From Caulobacterales bacterium (GTDB lineage: Bacteria; Pseudomonadota; Alphaproteobacteria; Caulobacterales; Caulobacteraceae): a DNA stretch of 41,337 bases. Of the stretch, positions 17,542 through 25,397 are shown piece after piece; positions within the stretch are counted from its first letter, which is position 1, and each line of letters begins with the position of its first letter. The translations under genes and the position numbers were made by a program. The DNA lies in contig CANJID010000039.1 of NCBI GenBank assembly GCA_947474395.1, forward strand, positions 1 through 41,337. Direction: 5' to 3'. The notes below the pieces were generated by a model, which saw only the letters and a list, made by a program, of their open reading frames with translations, was not told where the DNA came from and did not search any database.

Positions 17542-18639
17542 TCAGGCCTCGGTCGGCGCCTCGGCCTTGGGCTTGCGCTTGCGGGGAGCCTTGGGGGCCG
17601 CGCCCTCTTCCGGAGCCGAAGCGGCCTGCAGGAAGGCGGGGGCGTGGCTGACGCCGCCGTCCCGATCGCGCAGCACCGCCGTATTGTCGGACTCGGCGCC
17701 CGGGCCGGTCAGGGGCGTCGCCTGCGGCTCGACCACGGCCAAGGGATCGCTCCGGCCCTCTTCGCCGTTGCGGCGCTGGTCGTCGCCGTAGCGCGGACGT
17801 TCGTCGCGGCCGAAGTCGCGGCGGCCCTCGAAGCGCTGACGGTCGCCGCCCTGACGATCATTGGGCCTATCATTGGGACGGTCGTTCTGGCGGTCGCCGC
17901 GGCTCTCTCGGTTTTCTCGGCTTTCTCGGTTTTCTGAGCGCCCACCCTGGTTTTCGGAGCGCGGCGGCCGGTTGTCCTGGCGCCCGCCCTCCCGGTTCTC
18001 GGACCAGTTCTCGGAACGGTTCTCGGAGCGGTTCTCGGAGCGGTTCTCGGAGCGGTTCTCGGAGCGGTTCTGGCCTTCGGGGCGGTACTCGCGGTTTTCC
18101 TGGCGACCGCCCTGGTTCTCGGAGCGGTTCTCCGGACGGTATTCGCGATTGTCGCGGCTTTCGTAGCGGCCCTCGGAGCGACCGTTGTCGTTGCGGTCCC
18201 GGTTCTGGTCGCCGCCGTTGAATTCGGGCTGGCCTTCGCCGGAGGGCGCCTCGCCCTCCTCGCCGCCGACGGCCTGGGCGCCGGTCTCATCCTCGAAATC
18301 GATGTCGAAGTTGGAGCTGAATCCGTCACGGCCGACGATCTCGGTGTAGGGCCGGGTGGGCTGCATGGTGCGCAGGACCCGATAATAGTGCTCGGCGTGC
18401 TGCAGGTAGTTCTCGGCCAGCACCCGGTCGCCCGAGCCCGTCGCGTCGCGAGCGAGCTGTTGGTACTTCTCGTAGACGTGCTGCGCGTGGCCGCGGATCT
18501 TCACCCCGTCCGGCCCATTGGAGTCGAACGCCCGGTTGGCGTTGTGGCTCGGCTTGCCGCCGCCGCTACTACCGCCCCCGCCGCTATTGCCGCCGCGATT
18601 ACGGCCGCGCTGACGTTTCATGCCCTTGAAGTCTCTCAT
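17542..18639 (-). CDS. DUF4167 domain-containing protein with SENR repeats
   Basis: 365 residues. A short basic, Gly-rich start (MKRQRGRNRGGN), then the conserved DUF4167 core (about 30-100: SNGPDGVKIRGHAQHVYEKY, ENYLQHAEHYYRVL). About 220 residues of disordered Arg/Asn/Glu/Asp-rich sequence follow, including five consecutive SENR or SENW units, and the tail is Lys/Arg-rich (PRKRKPKAE). The family is found mainly in alphaproteobacteria, often next to prfA-prmC as here; its composition suggests RNA binding, but no function is proven. ATG at 18621 (second Met) is an alternative start. The repeat tract is likely to vary in length between strains. Confidence 0.85.
   Translation of the reverse strand: MRDFKGMKRQRGRNRGGNSGGGGSSGGGKPSHNANRAFDSNGPDGVKIRGHAQHVYEKYQQLARDATGSGDRVLAENYLQHAEHYYRVLRTMQPTRPYTEIVGRDGFSSNFDIDFEDETGAQAVGGEEGEAPSGEGQPEFNGGDQNRDRNDNGRSEGRYESRDNREYRPENRSENQGGRQENREYRPEGQNRSENRSENRSENRSENRSENWSENREGGRQDNRPPRSENQGGRSENRESRENRESRGDRQNDRPNDRPNDRQGGDRQRFEGRRDFGRDERPRYGDDQRRNGEEGRSDPLAVVEPQATPLTGPGAESDNTAVLRDRDGGVSHAPAFLQAASAPEEGAAPKAPRKRKPKAEAPTEA
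17993..18070. repeat. 12-bp tandem repeat inside the DUF4167 gene
   Basis: Six full units of CGGTTCTCGGAG (first two with one or two changes, four identical at 18017-18064) plus a partial copy. Each encodes Ser-Glu-Asn-Arg on the minus strand. Because the unit is a multiple of three, slippage would keep the frame and only lengthen or shorten the disordered region. Confidence 0.9.
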
Positions 18640-18887
18640 CGTGCGATACCGTATGCCGGCTTAAGTCGGACCTTCGTCGAGCGTCCGGCAGCTTGAAGCC
18701 TGGTTCCAGGGGACGCGGATCGTCCCCAAGTCGCTTCGTCTATGCCGCGTGACGTTCCGTCCCCGCCCCCGCCGTCCGCTCCCCGCGGCCGCGCGTCGCG
18801 CCCCTCTTGCCGGGCGTCGGCCGCAACAGCAGCTTCAGACGCTTCGGCGATGTGGGTGGAGACAAGCCATCATCTAACGATTCGAAT

Positions 18888-19751
18888 TCAGTTTTCCAAG
18901 GGGTTCTTGGCGCCGGTGACCACTCGGTCCCGGTTGGCGAGGTCCTTGACGGTCCGCACCTCAGCCCCGCCGGCCTCCCGGAACAGGGCTTCCACGGCCT
19001 TAGACTGGTCGAATCCGATCTCCACGACGAAGATTCCGCCCGGTTTCAGCATGCGCAGGACCTCAGGGGCCAGGATTCGATAGGCGTCCAGGCCGTCCGC
19101 GCCCCCGTCCAGGGCCAGGCGTGGCTCATGGTCGCGCACCTCCGGCTCCAGGGTCTCGATCACCGCCGTGGCGATGTAGGGCGGGTTGGAGACCACCAGG
19201 TCGAAGGTCTCTCCCTCCAGGCCGGCGGTCCAGTCCCCCCGCAGCAGGGCCGCGCGGCCCTGGAGCCCGAGGTTGGCCGCGTTCTCCCGCGCCACGGCCA
19301 GGGCGTCGTCGGAGACGTCCACCCCCAGGCCCCTGGCGTTCGGGCGCTCGGCGAGGATGGCCAGGAGGATCGCGCCCGAACCGACCCCGAGATCGAGCAC
19401 GCTGAAATGCCGATGCTCCTCGAAGGCCTCGAGCGCGACCTGCACCACGGTCTCGGTGTCCGGGCGGGGAACCAGCACGCTGGGGCTGAGGCCGAGGGCG
19501 ATCTTCCAGAACCCCTTGCGGCCGAGGATGCGGGCGACCGGCTCGCGCCGCTCGCGGCGGGCGAGGTAGCCCTCCAGCACGGCGGCCTGTTCGTCGGTCA
19601 GGGCGCGATGGGGGTCGGTGATCAGCTCGAGGCGGGAGGCGCCGGAGGCGGCCTCCACCAGCAGGCGGGCGTCGATCACCGGGCTGTCGAGCCCCACGGC
19701 CTTCAGCCGGTCGCGGGCGCTGGTCCAGGCCTTCAGCAGGGTAAGGCTCAT
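18888..19751 (-). CDS. prmC: Release factor glutamine methyltransferase (PrmC/HemK)
   Basis: 287 residues. Methylates the Gln of the GGQ motif of peptide release factors RF1 and RF2. N-terminal helical domain (about 1-75), then a SAM-dependent methyltransferase fold: VLDLGVGSGAILLAIL (motif I, about 113-128), GVDVSDDALAVARENA, and the hallmark NPPY in VVSNPPYIA. The C-terminus has GGIFVVEIGFDQ. The start ATG overlaps the MOSC gene stop by four bases. In many alphaproteobacteria prfA precedes prmC; here the upstream place is taken by a MOSC gene, while the DUF4167 gene downstream is the usual neighbour. Confidence 0.95.
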   Translation of the reverse strand: MSLTLLKAWTSARDRLKAVGLDSPVIDARLLVEAASGASRLELITDPHRALTDEQAAVLEGYLARRERREPVARILGRKGFWKIALGLSPSVLVPRPDTETVVQVALEAFEEHRHFSVLDLGVGSGAILLAILAERPNARGLGVDVSDDALAVARENAANLGLQGRAALLRGDWTAGLEGETFDLVVSNPPYIATAVIETLEPEVRDHEPRLALDGGADGLDAYRILAPEVLRMLKPGGIFVVEIGFDQSKAVEALFREAGGAEVRTVKDLANRDRVVTGAKNPLEN

Positions 19752-20500
19752 GCCATCTCCGCCTTGTCTCCCACGGCCACGGCCCCGCCCTCGGTCACGT
19801 TCAGATAAACGCCGCAGAAGGTGTGGCCGTAGTGGCGGTGCAGGTCGCCGGTCAGGTCGAGGTCGCGCTCCCCGCTCTTCGGATCGACGTGGGTGGCCAT
19901 GCAGCGGACGATCGGCTTCTGCACCACCATCCGGGCCGCGCCGACGCTGACGTCCGTCGCCTCCATCTCCGACCAGGCCGGCCAGCCCTCGACGTAGAGG
20001 TTGGCGCGGAACCGCAGGGGATCGACCACGCGTCCCGTGCGGGCGGCAAGGTCGCGCACGCTCTCCAGGTTGACCAGGGACACGTAGCCCTGGGGGTGGT
20101 CCATGAAGCGGTGGGGCGGGCCCGAGATCACCTTCAGCGGCGCCTTGGCCTCCTCGCCGAGGAAGTCCGACAGCCAGGCCGCCAGGGCTTCGCGTCCGGA
20201 CCTCTCCGTCAGGCGGGCCTCCAACGGCGGGCGGCCTTCCGCCTCCACGGTGAAGAGGCCGCTGTCGTCCTCGTAGCGGGTGTGGACCCGGGCGAGGCGT
20301 GGCATGTGGGCCAGGACCGTGAACTTCCATTTCGACATGTGGCCGGGGGCGTCCGGATCAAAGCCGGAGGGGCCGTTCTCCACTGCATAGAGCCGGTCGC
20401 AGGGAAAGTGCGCCCCGGTGGTGAGGGTCGCGGCGCCCAGCCGCTCGGGCGTGAAGCCCTTCACGGGGTGGCGATAGAGGGCGTCGAGGCGGCCGGCCAT
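19748..20500 (-). CDS. MOSC domain protein (YcbX/mARC-like)
   Basis: 250 residues. N-terminal MOSC_N beta-barrel (LDALYRHPVKGFTPERL, FPCDRLYAVEN) and C-terminal MOSC domain with RFRANLYVEGWPAWSE and the presumed molybdenum-ligating Cys in VRCMATHVDPKSGERD. Related proteins (YcbX, mARC) bind molybdenum cofactor and reduce N-hydroxylated compounds; unlike YcbX there is no C-terminal ferredoxin domain, so electrons must come from a separate partner. Translationally coupled to prmC by ATGA. Divergent from the YihY gene. Confidence 0.88.
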   Translation of the reverse strand: MAGRLDALYRHPVKGFTPERLGAATLTTGAHFPCDRLYAVENGPSGFDPDAPGHMSKWKFTVLAHMPRLARVHTRYEDDSGLFTVEAEGRPPLEARLTERSGREALAAWLSDFLGEEAKAPLKVISGPPHRFMDHPQGYVSLVNLESVRDLAARTGRVVDPLRFRANLYVEGWPAWSEMEATDVSVGAARMVVQKPIVRCMATHVDPKSGERDLDLTGDLHRHYGHTFCGVYLNVTEGGAVAVGDKAEMA

Positions 20501-20603
20501 GCCCGCCAGATGACCTGCGCCGGGCCGCGGCGCAAGCGCGGGGGAACACCCGCAGCTGTTTCGGATTGAGCATGGGGAACCACGGCCAAGGTCGGGCGGG
20601 CGC

Positions 20604-21833
20604 ATGTTTGGACGCAGGAAAGACCCCAGGCCGCCGAAACGGCCGCGCCTCCACCGCACGGAGGCCGTCGCCTGGTACGCCGCGGCCCTGGCCATCGTCG
20701 CCTGGCCGTCGGTGGAGCGCGCCCTCCAGAACTGGCGAAAGCCCGTCGCCCTGACCCCCGGCGCGGAAGTCGCCTCGGTCGCCGCCGCCGAGCCCGGCCG
20801 GGGCCGCGCCGCCGAAAGCCCGCAGGACATCCCGGCCCGCGGCTGGCGGGATATCTTTTCCAGGACCTGGCGGGAGTTCAACTCGGACCGCATCCCCGCC
20901 GTGGCGGGGGGCGTGACCTTCTTCGGCCTGCTGGCGGTTTTCCCCGGCCTGGCCGCCTTCGTCTCGCTCTACGGCCTGTTCGCGGACGTGAAGGCGGCTC
21001 GCGAGCAGCTGCGCCTCCTGGCCGGGCTGGTGCCCCGGGACGCCCTCAACTTCATGGGCGAACAGATGATCCGCCTGGCGGGGGACGAAGCGCCCAAGCT
21101 CGGCCTCGCCTTCGCGTTCAGCCTGCTGCTCTCGCTGGTCAGCGCCAACGCCGGAATGAAGGCGCTCTTCGACGGGCTCAACATCGCCTACGAGGAGCGG
21201 GAGAAGCGGAGCCTGATCAAGCTGAACCTGATCTCGCTCGGCTTCACCCTGGCGGCCCTGGTGTTCCTGCTGACGGCCTTCGCCGCGGTGGTGGCCGTGC
21301 CCATCGCCCTGGCCCTGGTCGGGCTGAAGGGGGTGGGGCTCATGGCCGTGCTGCGCTGGCCCCTGCTGTTCGGGGGGGCGGTCCTGGCCCTGGAGGTGTT
21401 CTACCGCTACGGCCCGAGCCGCGAGCGGGCGCAGTGGCGCTGGATCACCTGCGGCAGCGTGGCGGGGGCGGGGCTTTGGCTGGCCGCGTCCATGGCCTTC
21501 TCGTTCTATGTCTCCCACTTCGCCCACTACGACCGCACCTACGGCTCGCTGGGCGCGGCCGTCGGCTTCATGAGCTGGATGTGGCTGTCGATCATCGTGG
21601 TGCTGGCCGGCGCCGAACTGAACGCCGAGATCGAACACCAGACCGCCGTCGACTCCACCACCGGGGAGCCGCAGGTCATGGGCAAGCGCGGCGCCCGCAT
21701 GGCTGACACCCTGGGCAAGACCGCCGAAGGGGTGGAGCGCACCCCAAAGAACCGCCGGCCGCCCCGCTTCGCCACCGACGACGCCAACCGCCCAGGCAGC
21801 CACGCCTCGCTCAGCGAGCCGCCGCCGCGCTGA
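20604..21833 (+). CDS. YihY/virulence factor BrkB family membrane protein
   Basis: 409 residues. A long N-terminal part (about 90 residues) with a possible extra membrane segment (AVAWYAAALAIVAW) and a Pro/Ala-rich linker precedes the family core. The core holds six membrane helices, including VAGGVTFFGLLAVFPGLAAFV, LGLAFAFSLLLSLVSANAG, AALVFLLTAFAAVVAVPIAL, and AVGFMSWMWLSIIVVLAGAE. Between them is the family block SRTWREFNSDRIPAVAGG. The last 60 residues are hydrophilic. Despite historical names it is not an RNase BN; the transported substrate is unknown. Confidence 0.9.
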   Translation: MFGRRKDPRPPKRPRLHRTEAVAWYAAALAIVAWPSVERALQNWRKPVALTPGAEVASVAAAEPGRGRAAESPQDIPARGWRDIFSRTWREFNSDRIPAVAGGVTFFGLLAVFPGLAAFVSLYGLFADVKAAREQLRLLAGLVPRDALNFMGEQMIRLAGDEAPKLGLAFAFSLLLSLVSANAGMKALFDGLNIAYEEREKRSLIKLNLISLGFTLAALVFLLTAFAAVVAVPIALALVGLKGVGLMAVLRWPLLFGGAVLALEVFYRYGPSRERAQWRWITCGSVAGAGLWLAASMAFSFYVSHFAHYDRTYGSLGAAVGFMSWMWLSIIVVLAGAELNAEIEHQTAVDSTTGEPQVMGKRGARMADTLGKTAEGVERTPKNRRPPRFATDDANRPGSHASLSEPPPR

Positions 21834-21949
21834 ACCTCGATCGGCGAAGGTTGTGTATCCGACACAGCGATCGCGGCATGGTAAACAAACTCCTTAGGAA
21901 CAAAGCAATCAAAGGGCGCGTTTTTCTAGCAAGATCACGAAATTCGAGA

Positions 21950-21969
21950 GTAACCGTTCAGGCAGTTAC
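21950..21969. promoter_or_regulatory. GTAAC-N10-GTTAC dyad upstream of the pilin gene
   Basis: Perfect 5-bp inverted repeat spaced ten bases, two helical half-turns apart from centre to centre, in the AT-rich 238-base upstream region. A third GTTAC lies at about 22014-22018. Candidate regulator site; regulator unknown. Confidence 0.35.
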
Positions 21970-21983
21970 ATCCATTCATACTT

Positions 21984-22012
21984 TTGAAGGGATAAGTTCA
22001 ACGCCCATTAAC
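21984..22012 (+). promoter_or_regulatory. Probable promoter of the Flp pilin gene
   Basis: TTGAAG (21984-21989), 17 bases, ATTAAC (22007-22012). The -35 is also the left arm of a TTGAA-N8-TTCAA dyad (21984-22001), so a bound regulator would cover the promoter. The leader would be about 50 bases. Confidence 0.4.
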
Positions 22013-22071
22013 TGTTACTGGCTAAGGTGACCGTATTGAGTGATCGCCATGCTAGATACGAGGCTACGGAA

Positions 22072-22236
22072 ATGAAGAGCTTTGTGACCCGTTTCGTCCA
22101 GAACGAATCCGGCGCCACGGCCATCGAGTATGGCCTGATCGCCGCCCTGATCGCCGTCGTGATCATCACGGCCGTGACCGCCATCGGCACCAACCTGAGC
22201 GGCAAGTTCAACAACGTCGCCAACTCGGTGAAGTAA
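22072..22236 (+). CDS. Flp/Fap-type pilin (PilA-like)
   Basis: 54 residues: a short basic leader, the prepilin peptidase site ESG/ATAIEY with cleavage after Gly14, the conserved Glu and Tyr at positions +5 and +6 of the mature protein, then a hydrophobic helix (GLIAALIAVVIITAV) and TAIGTNLSGKFNN. This is the major subunit type of tight-adherence pili, close to Caulobacter PilA. An upstream in-frame ATG (22027) would add 15 residues unlike any prepilin leader. No cpa/tad assembly genes are in the window, so it is an isolated pilin gene with its own promoter region and terminator. It must use assembly and peptidase genes elsewhere. Confidence 0.93.
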   Translation: MKSFVTRFVQNESGATAIEYGLIAALIAVVIITAVTAIGTNLSGKFNNVANSVK

Positions 22237-22289
22237 GCGAGAACCGCGCGGGGGCTGCGTGTCGCTCCCAGCACGGTCCAAGACCTGAG

Positions 22290-22330
22290 CACCGGCCTCG
22301 ATCCCCTCGGATCGGGGCCGGTGTTTCTTT
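22290..22330 (+). terminator. Intrinsic terminator of the pilin gene
   Basis: Long stem CACCGGCC-TCGATCC / GGATCG-GGGCCGGTG around a CCTC loop followed by TTTCTTT, 54 bases after the pilin stop. Confidence 0.9.
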
Positions 22331-22358
22331 GTTCCGGGTTTCACAAGGTCCTTGAGAC

Positions 22359-22374
22359 TGGAATTCGAATTCCA
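22359..22374. promoter_or_regulatory. Perfect 16-bp palindrome upstream of the hydratase/lyase gene
   Basis: TGGAATTCGAATTCCA is fully self-complementary and lies about 90 bases before the start of the hydroxycinnamoyl-CoA hydratase/lyase gene. It is a candidate operator for an aromatic-acid responsive regulator; the regulator gene is not in the window. Confidence 0.4.
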
Positions 22375-22403
22375 CTGAGCGGCGCCATTCTCGCAATTCC
22401 CCG

Positions 22404-22432
22404 TTTCAAGGCGGCCAGCGCGCCGCTATAGG
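22404..22432 (+). promoter_or_regulatory. Promoter candidate for the hydratase/lyase gene
   Basis: TTTCAA (22404-22409), 17-base spacer, TATAGG (22427-22432), 35 bases before the ATG at 22467. The pilin terminator upstream makes a separate promoter necessary. Confidence 0.4.
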
Positions 22433-22466
22433 GCTGTGAGTCACACCGCCCAGGGGCCCGCCACGC

Positions 22467-23312
22467 ATGGCTGCGAACGAAACCATCCGCAAAGAGACCG
22501 TCCTGGTCGAATTCGACAACGGCATCGCCTGGGTGACGATGAATCGTCCCGAGAAGCGCAACGCCATGAGCCCGACCCTGAACCGGGAGATGCTCGAGGT
22601 AGTGGACCTGCTGGAGCAGGACGACCGCTGCGGCGTGCTGGTCCTGACCGGCGCGGGCGAGAGCTTCGCCGCGGGCATGGACCTGAAGGAATATTTCCGC
22701 GAGCTGGACGGCAAGGGCCGCGGCGCCACCATCGCCACCCGCCGCACCGCCTACGACTGGCAGTGGCACCGGCTGATGTTCTTCGAAAAGCCCACCATCG
22801 CCATGGTCAACGGCTGGTGCTTCGGCGGGGCCTTCTCGCCCATGGTCGCCTGCGACCTCGCCATCGCCGCCGACGAGGCCCAGTTCGGCGTCTCCGAGGT
22901 CAACTGGGGCATCATCCCGGCGGGCAACGTCACCAAGGCGGTCGCCACCACCATGGGCTGGCGCGACAGCCTCTACTACATCATGACCGGCCTGCCCTTC
23001 GGCGGGCAGAAGGCCGCCCAGATGGGCCTGGTCAACGAGTCCGTGCCCCGCGACCAGCTGAAGCAGCGGGTCCGCGAACTGGCCGACATCCTGCTGGCCA
23101 AGAACCCAAGCGTGCTGAAGGCCTGCAAGGACACCTACAAGCGGGTCTACAACATGGATTTCGGCACCGCCGAGGACTACATCACCGCCAAGCTGGAGCA
23201 GATGTTCCAGATCGACGGCATGAAGGGGCGCAACGAAGGCATGCGCCAGTTCCTGGACGAGAAGTCCCTGAAGCCGGGCCTCGGCACCTATGATCGCAAG
23301 AAGGGCGGCTGA
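22467..23312 (+). CDS. p-Hydroxycinnamoyl-CoA (feruloyl-CoA) hydratase/lyase
   Basis: 281 residues of the crotonase superfamily. It follows the feruloyl/coumaroyl-CoA hydratase/lyase subgroup closely rather than ordinary enoyl-CoA hydratases: NRPEKRNAMSPTLNREM, TGAGESFAAGMDLKEYFRE, TIAMVNGWCFGGAFSP, GVSEVNWGIIPAGN, SLYYIMTG, GGQKAAQMGLVNESVP, and the C-terminal QFLDEKSLKPGL. The catalytic Glu (about 144), active-site Ser (about 124) and Tyr (about 76) of the subgroup are kept. The reaction hydrates and cleaves feruloyl- or coumaroyl-CoA to vanillin or 4-hydroxybenzaldehyde plus acetyl-CoA. The CoA ligase and aldehyde dehydrogenase that usually accompany it are not in the window. Confidence 0.9.
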   Translation: MAANETIRKETVLVEFDNGIAWVTMNRPEKRNAMSPTLNREMLEVVDLLEQDDRCGVLVLTGAGESFAAGMDLKEYFRELDGKGRGATIATRRTAYDWQWHRLMFFEKPTIAMVNGWCFGGAFSPMVACDLAIAADEAQFGVSEVNWGIIPAGNVTKAVATTMGWRDSLYYIMTGLPFGGQKAAQMGLVNESVPRDQLKQRVRELADILLAKNPSVLKACKDTYKRVYNMDFGTAEDYITAKLEQMFQIDGMKGRNEGMRQFLDEKSLKPGLGTYDRKKGG

Positions 23313-23321
23313 CTTCCGGCC

Positions 23322-23462
23322 TCAGCCGCCGCGAACCCGTACCCGCGCCGCGACCTCGCGGCCCGCTCCGTCGACGGCGGTGAGGCGGTAGAATCCAGGG
23401 GCGGCGGGCTTCCACACGACCCGGCCGCTGGCCGGGTCGGGGGCCAGGGGCCGCCCGTCCAC
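23322..23462 (-). pseudogene. Severed C-terminal end of penicillin-binding protein 1C
   Basis: Directly after the TAA at 23465-23463 the same frame stays open for 46 codons to a TGA. It reads VDGRPLAPDPASGRVVWKPA and GFYRLTAVDGAGREVAARVR, the typical end of the BiPBP_C domain. Family members have W-Y-V-D-G where this gene has W-stop-V-D-G, so the stop appears to replace one tyrosine codon. Confidence 0.8.
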
Positions 23463-25397
23463 TTACCAGACGATGCCCTCCCCTTCGGCCGCGAGGACCA
23501 GACCGCGCCCCTTTTCGCCGAAGGCGTCCACGGCCACCGCCGCTCCATCCGGCGGGAAGATCAGGCGGGGTCCGGAGGCCTCGGGCGAGGCGCCGGTCAA
23601 GCCTCCCGGCGCGGCGCGGGGGGCGATGGGCCGAGCGGCGCTCGCGCCGGTCTGAAGCAGGTCGAAAGTCTCGAACACCAGGGGCAGGGCCGCCTCGCGC
23701 CCGGTCAGGCTGGCGCGCGCCCCGCCGTCCGGCCGTCCGGTCCAGACGGCGACCACGTAGCCGCCGCCCACGCCGACCGCCAGGGCGTCGCGGTAGCCGT
23801 AGGAGGTGCCGGTCTTGAAGGCGAGCTTGGGCCCGCCGGTGGTCAGGGCGGTGGGGGCGCGCCCCGCCGGCGCCGGGCTCTCGCGCAGGATGTCGAGCAC
23901 CTGTTCGGCGGCGTCCGCGGTGGTCAGGCGCACGCCGGTCTGCCGGGGGCGCAGGGCCGCCTCCCGTTCCGTCCAGGCCAGCGGCTTGGCGATCCCCCCA
24001 TCGCCGAGGGCCGCGTAGAGCATGGCGAGGTCGCGGAGCGATATCCCCTCCCCGCCGAGCGCCAGGGCCAAGCCCGGATCGGTGAGGCCGACCCGCGGGC
24101 GCACCAGCCGCGCCCCGGCCGAGGTCAGGCGGCTCTCGAACACCGCCGGCCCGACCTTGGAGAGCATGAACACCGCCGGCACGTTCAGCGAATAGGCCAG
24201 GGCCTCCCGGGCCGAGACCTGGCCATGGAACACCCGGTCGAAGTTCTCCGGCGCATAACCCGCGAAGGGCGTGGGCGCGTCGGCCAGGGCCGTGTCCGGA
24301 GCGGCGATCCCGGCCTCGAAGGCCATGGCGTAGATGAAGGGCTTCAGGGCCGAGCCGGGCGAGCGCAGGGCCCGGGTCATGTCGATCCAGCCGCCGGGAC
24401 GGTCCCGGCCCGCCGAGCCGACGGCGGCGCGCACCGCGCGGCTCTTCACCTCGATCACCAGCACGCCCACGGACACCGCGTCGCCCTGGCGTTGGGCGAC
24501 GGCGGCGGCCAGCGGCTCCAGCCGCGCCTGCAGGCGAGCGTCGAGGGTGGTGTCGACGGACGCCGCCTTCACCGGGGCCTTGCGCGCCAGCTCTCCCGCC
24601 GCGTGCCAGGCCAGGACCGGGAAGGGCGTGCGGCCCGGCAGGGGCTCGGTCTCGGCTTCGTCACGGGCGGCGTCGGTCATGACGTGGGCGGCGGTCAGCT
24701 TGCCCAGCACTTCCGCCCGCGCCGTCTTCGCCGCGGCCGGCCGGCGGTCGGGGCGGCGGGCCTCGGGCGCCTGCGGCAGGGCGATCAGCAGGGCCTGTTC
24801 CCCGTCGGTCAGGCTCGACGGCTCATGGCCGAAGTAGGCGAGCGAGGCCGAACGCACCCCTTCCAGGTTCCCGCCGTAGGGGGCCAGGGTCAGGTAAAGG
24901 GCCAGAATCTCCTTCTTGCTCAGCCGGGCCTCCAGCTGCAGCGCGCGCATCGCCTCGATGAGCTTCGCGCCGACGGTGCGGGGCCGCTGCTCCAGCCGCC
25001 GGGCGACCTGCATGGTCAGGGTCGAGCCGCCTGAGACCACCGAACGGGCGAGCAGGTCGCTGATCCCCGCCCGCAGGATGGCGATAGGATCCACCCCCGC
25101 ATGCAGCCAGAACCGCGCGTCCTCCACCGCGATCAGCCGCCTGACGAACACCGGGTCGGTGCGCGCCAGGTCCGCCCGGATGCGCCACCGCCCGCTCTCC
25201 ACCGGCAAGGCCCGCAGCCACGCCCCCTCCCGGTCCAGCGCCACCGGCGAGGATCGCATCGCCCGGGCGAGGTCGGGGGGGAAGGCCGTGTCGAGGGCGA
25301 AGACCAAGCCCTCCGCCGCCACGAGGAGACACAACGCTCGGACGAGGCGGGGGACCCAGAGCGCCCCTCCCCCCCCGAAGGGGGAGGGAATCCTCAT
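23463..25397 (-). CDS. pbpC: Penicillin-binding protein 1C, prematurely stopped
   Basis: 644 residues. Bifunctional peptidoglycan synthase of the periplasmic face, anchored by an N-terminal helix (LVRALCLLVAAEGLVFAL). The glycosyltransferase domain has EDARFWLHAGVD and GGSTLTMQVARRLE. The transpeptidase domain has the SxxK serine in SPGSALKPFIYAMA, YSLNVPA and KTGTSYGYRDA. The C-terminal BiPBP_C domain is interrupted by TAA; full length would be about 690 residues. Catalytic domains are complete, so activity may persist. Its ATG overlaps the stop of the alpha-2-macroglobulin gene by four bases, the classical yfhM-pbpC pairing. The second to eleventh codons lie in a G/C palindrome. Confidence 0.92.
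   Translation of the reverse strand: MRIPSPFGGGGALWVPRLVRALCLLVAAEGLVFALDTAFPPDLARAMRSSPVALDREGAWLRALPVESGRWRIRADLARTDPVFVRRLIAVEDARFWLHAGVDPIAILRAGISDLLARSVVSGGSTLTMQVARRLEQRPRTVGAKLIEAMRALQLEARLSKKEILALYLTLAPYGGNLEGVRSASLAYFGHEPSSLTDGEQALLIALPQAPEARRPDRRPAAAKTARAEVLGKLTAAHVMTDAARDEAETEPLPGRTPFPVLAWHAAGELARKAPVKAASVDTTLDARLQARLEPLAAAVAQRQGDAVSVGVLVIEVKSRAVRAAVGSAGRDRPGGWIDMTRALRSPGSALKPFIYAMAFEAGIAAPDTALADAPTPFAGYAPENFDRVFHGQVSAREALAYSLNVPAVFMLSKVGPAVFESRLTSAGARLVRPRVGLTDPGLALALGGEGISLRDLAMLYAALGDGGIAKPLAWTEREAALRPRQTGVRLTTADAAEQVLDILRESPAPAGRAPTALTTGGPKLAFKTGTSYGYRDALAVGVGGGYVVAVWTGRPDGGARASLTGREAALPLVFETFDLLQTGASAARPIAPRAAPGGLTGASPEASGPRLIFPPDGAAVAVDAFGEKGRGLVLAAEGEGIVW
25365..25388. repeat. 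G/C palindrome within the first codons of pbpC
   Basis: CCCTCCCC and GGGGAGGG flank a short CCCCGAAG spacer. It resembles the first hairpin of the intergenic repeats at 3089 and 5567, but here it is translated as the PSPFGGGG segment of PbpC. Confidence 0.45.

Noticed and set aside
18640-18887. Gap between the DUF4167 gene and prmC examined for RNA genes
   Set aside because: No tRNA cloverleaf, terminator or coding frame with a ribosome site was found; the ATTCGAATTC near 18880 is probably chance.
22003-22030. Possible CtrA site before the pilin gene (TTAA followed later by CTAA)
   Set aside because: The half-sites are ten bases apart instead of seven and the second does not match, so no CtrA site is claimed.
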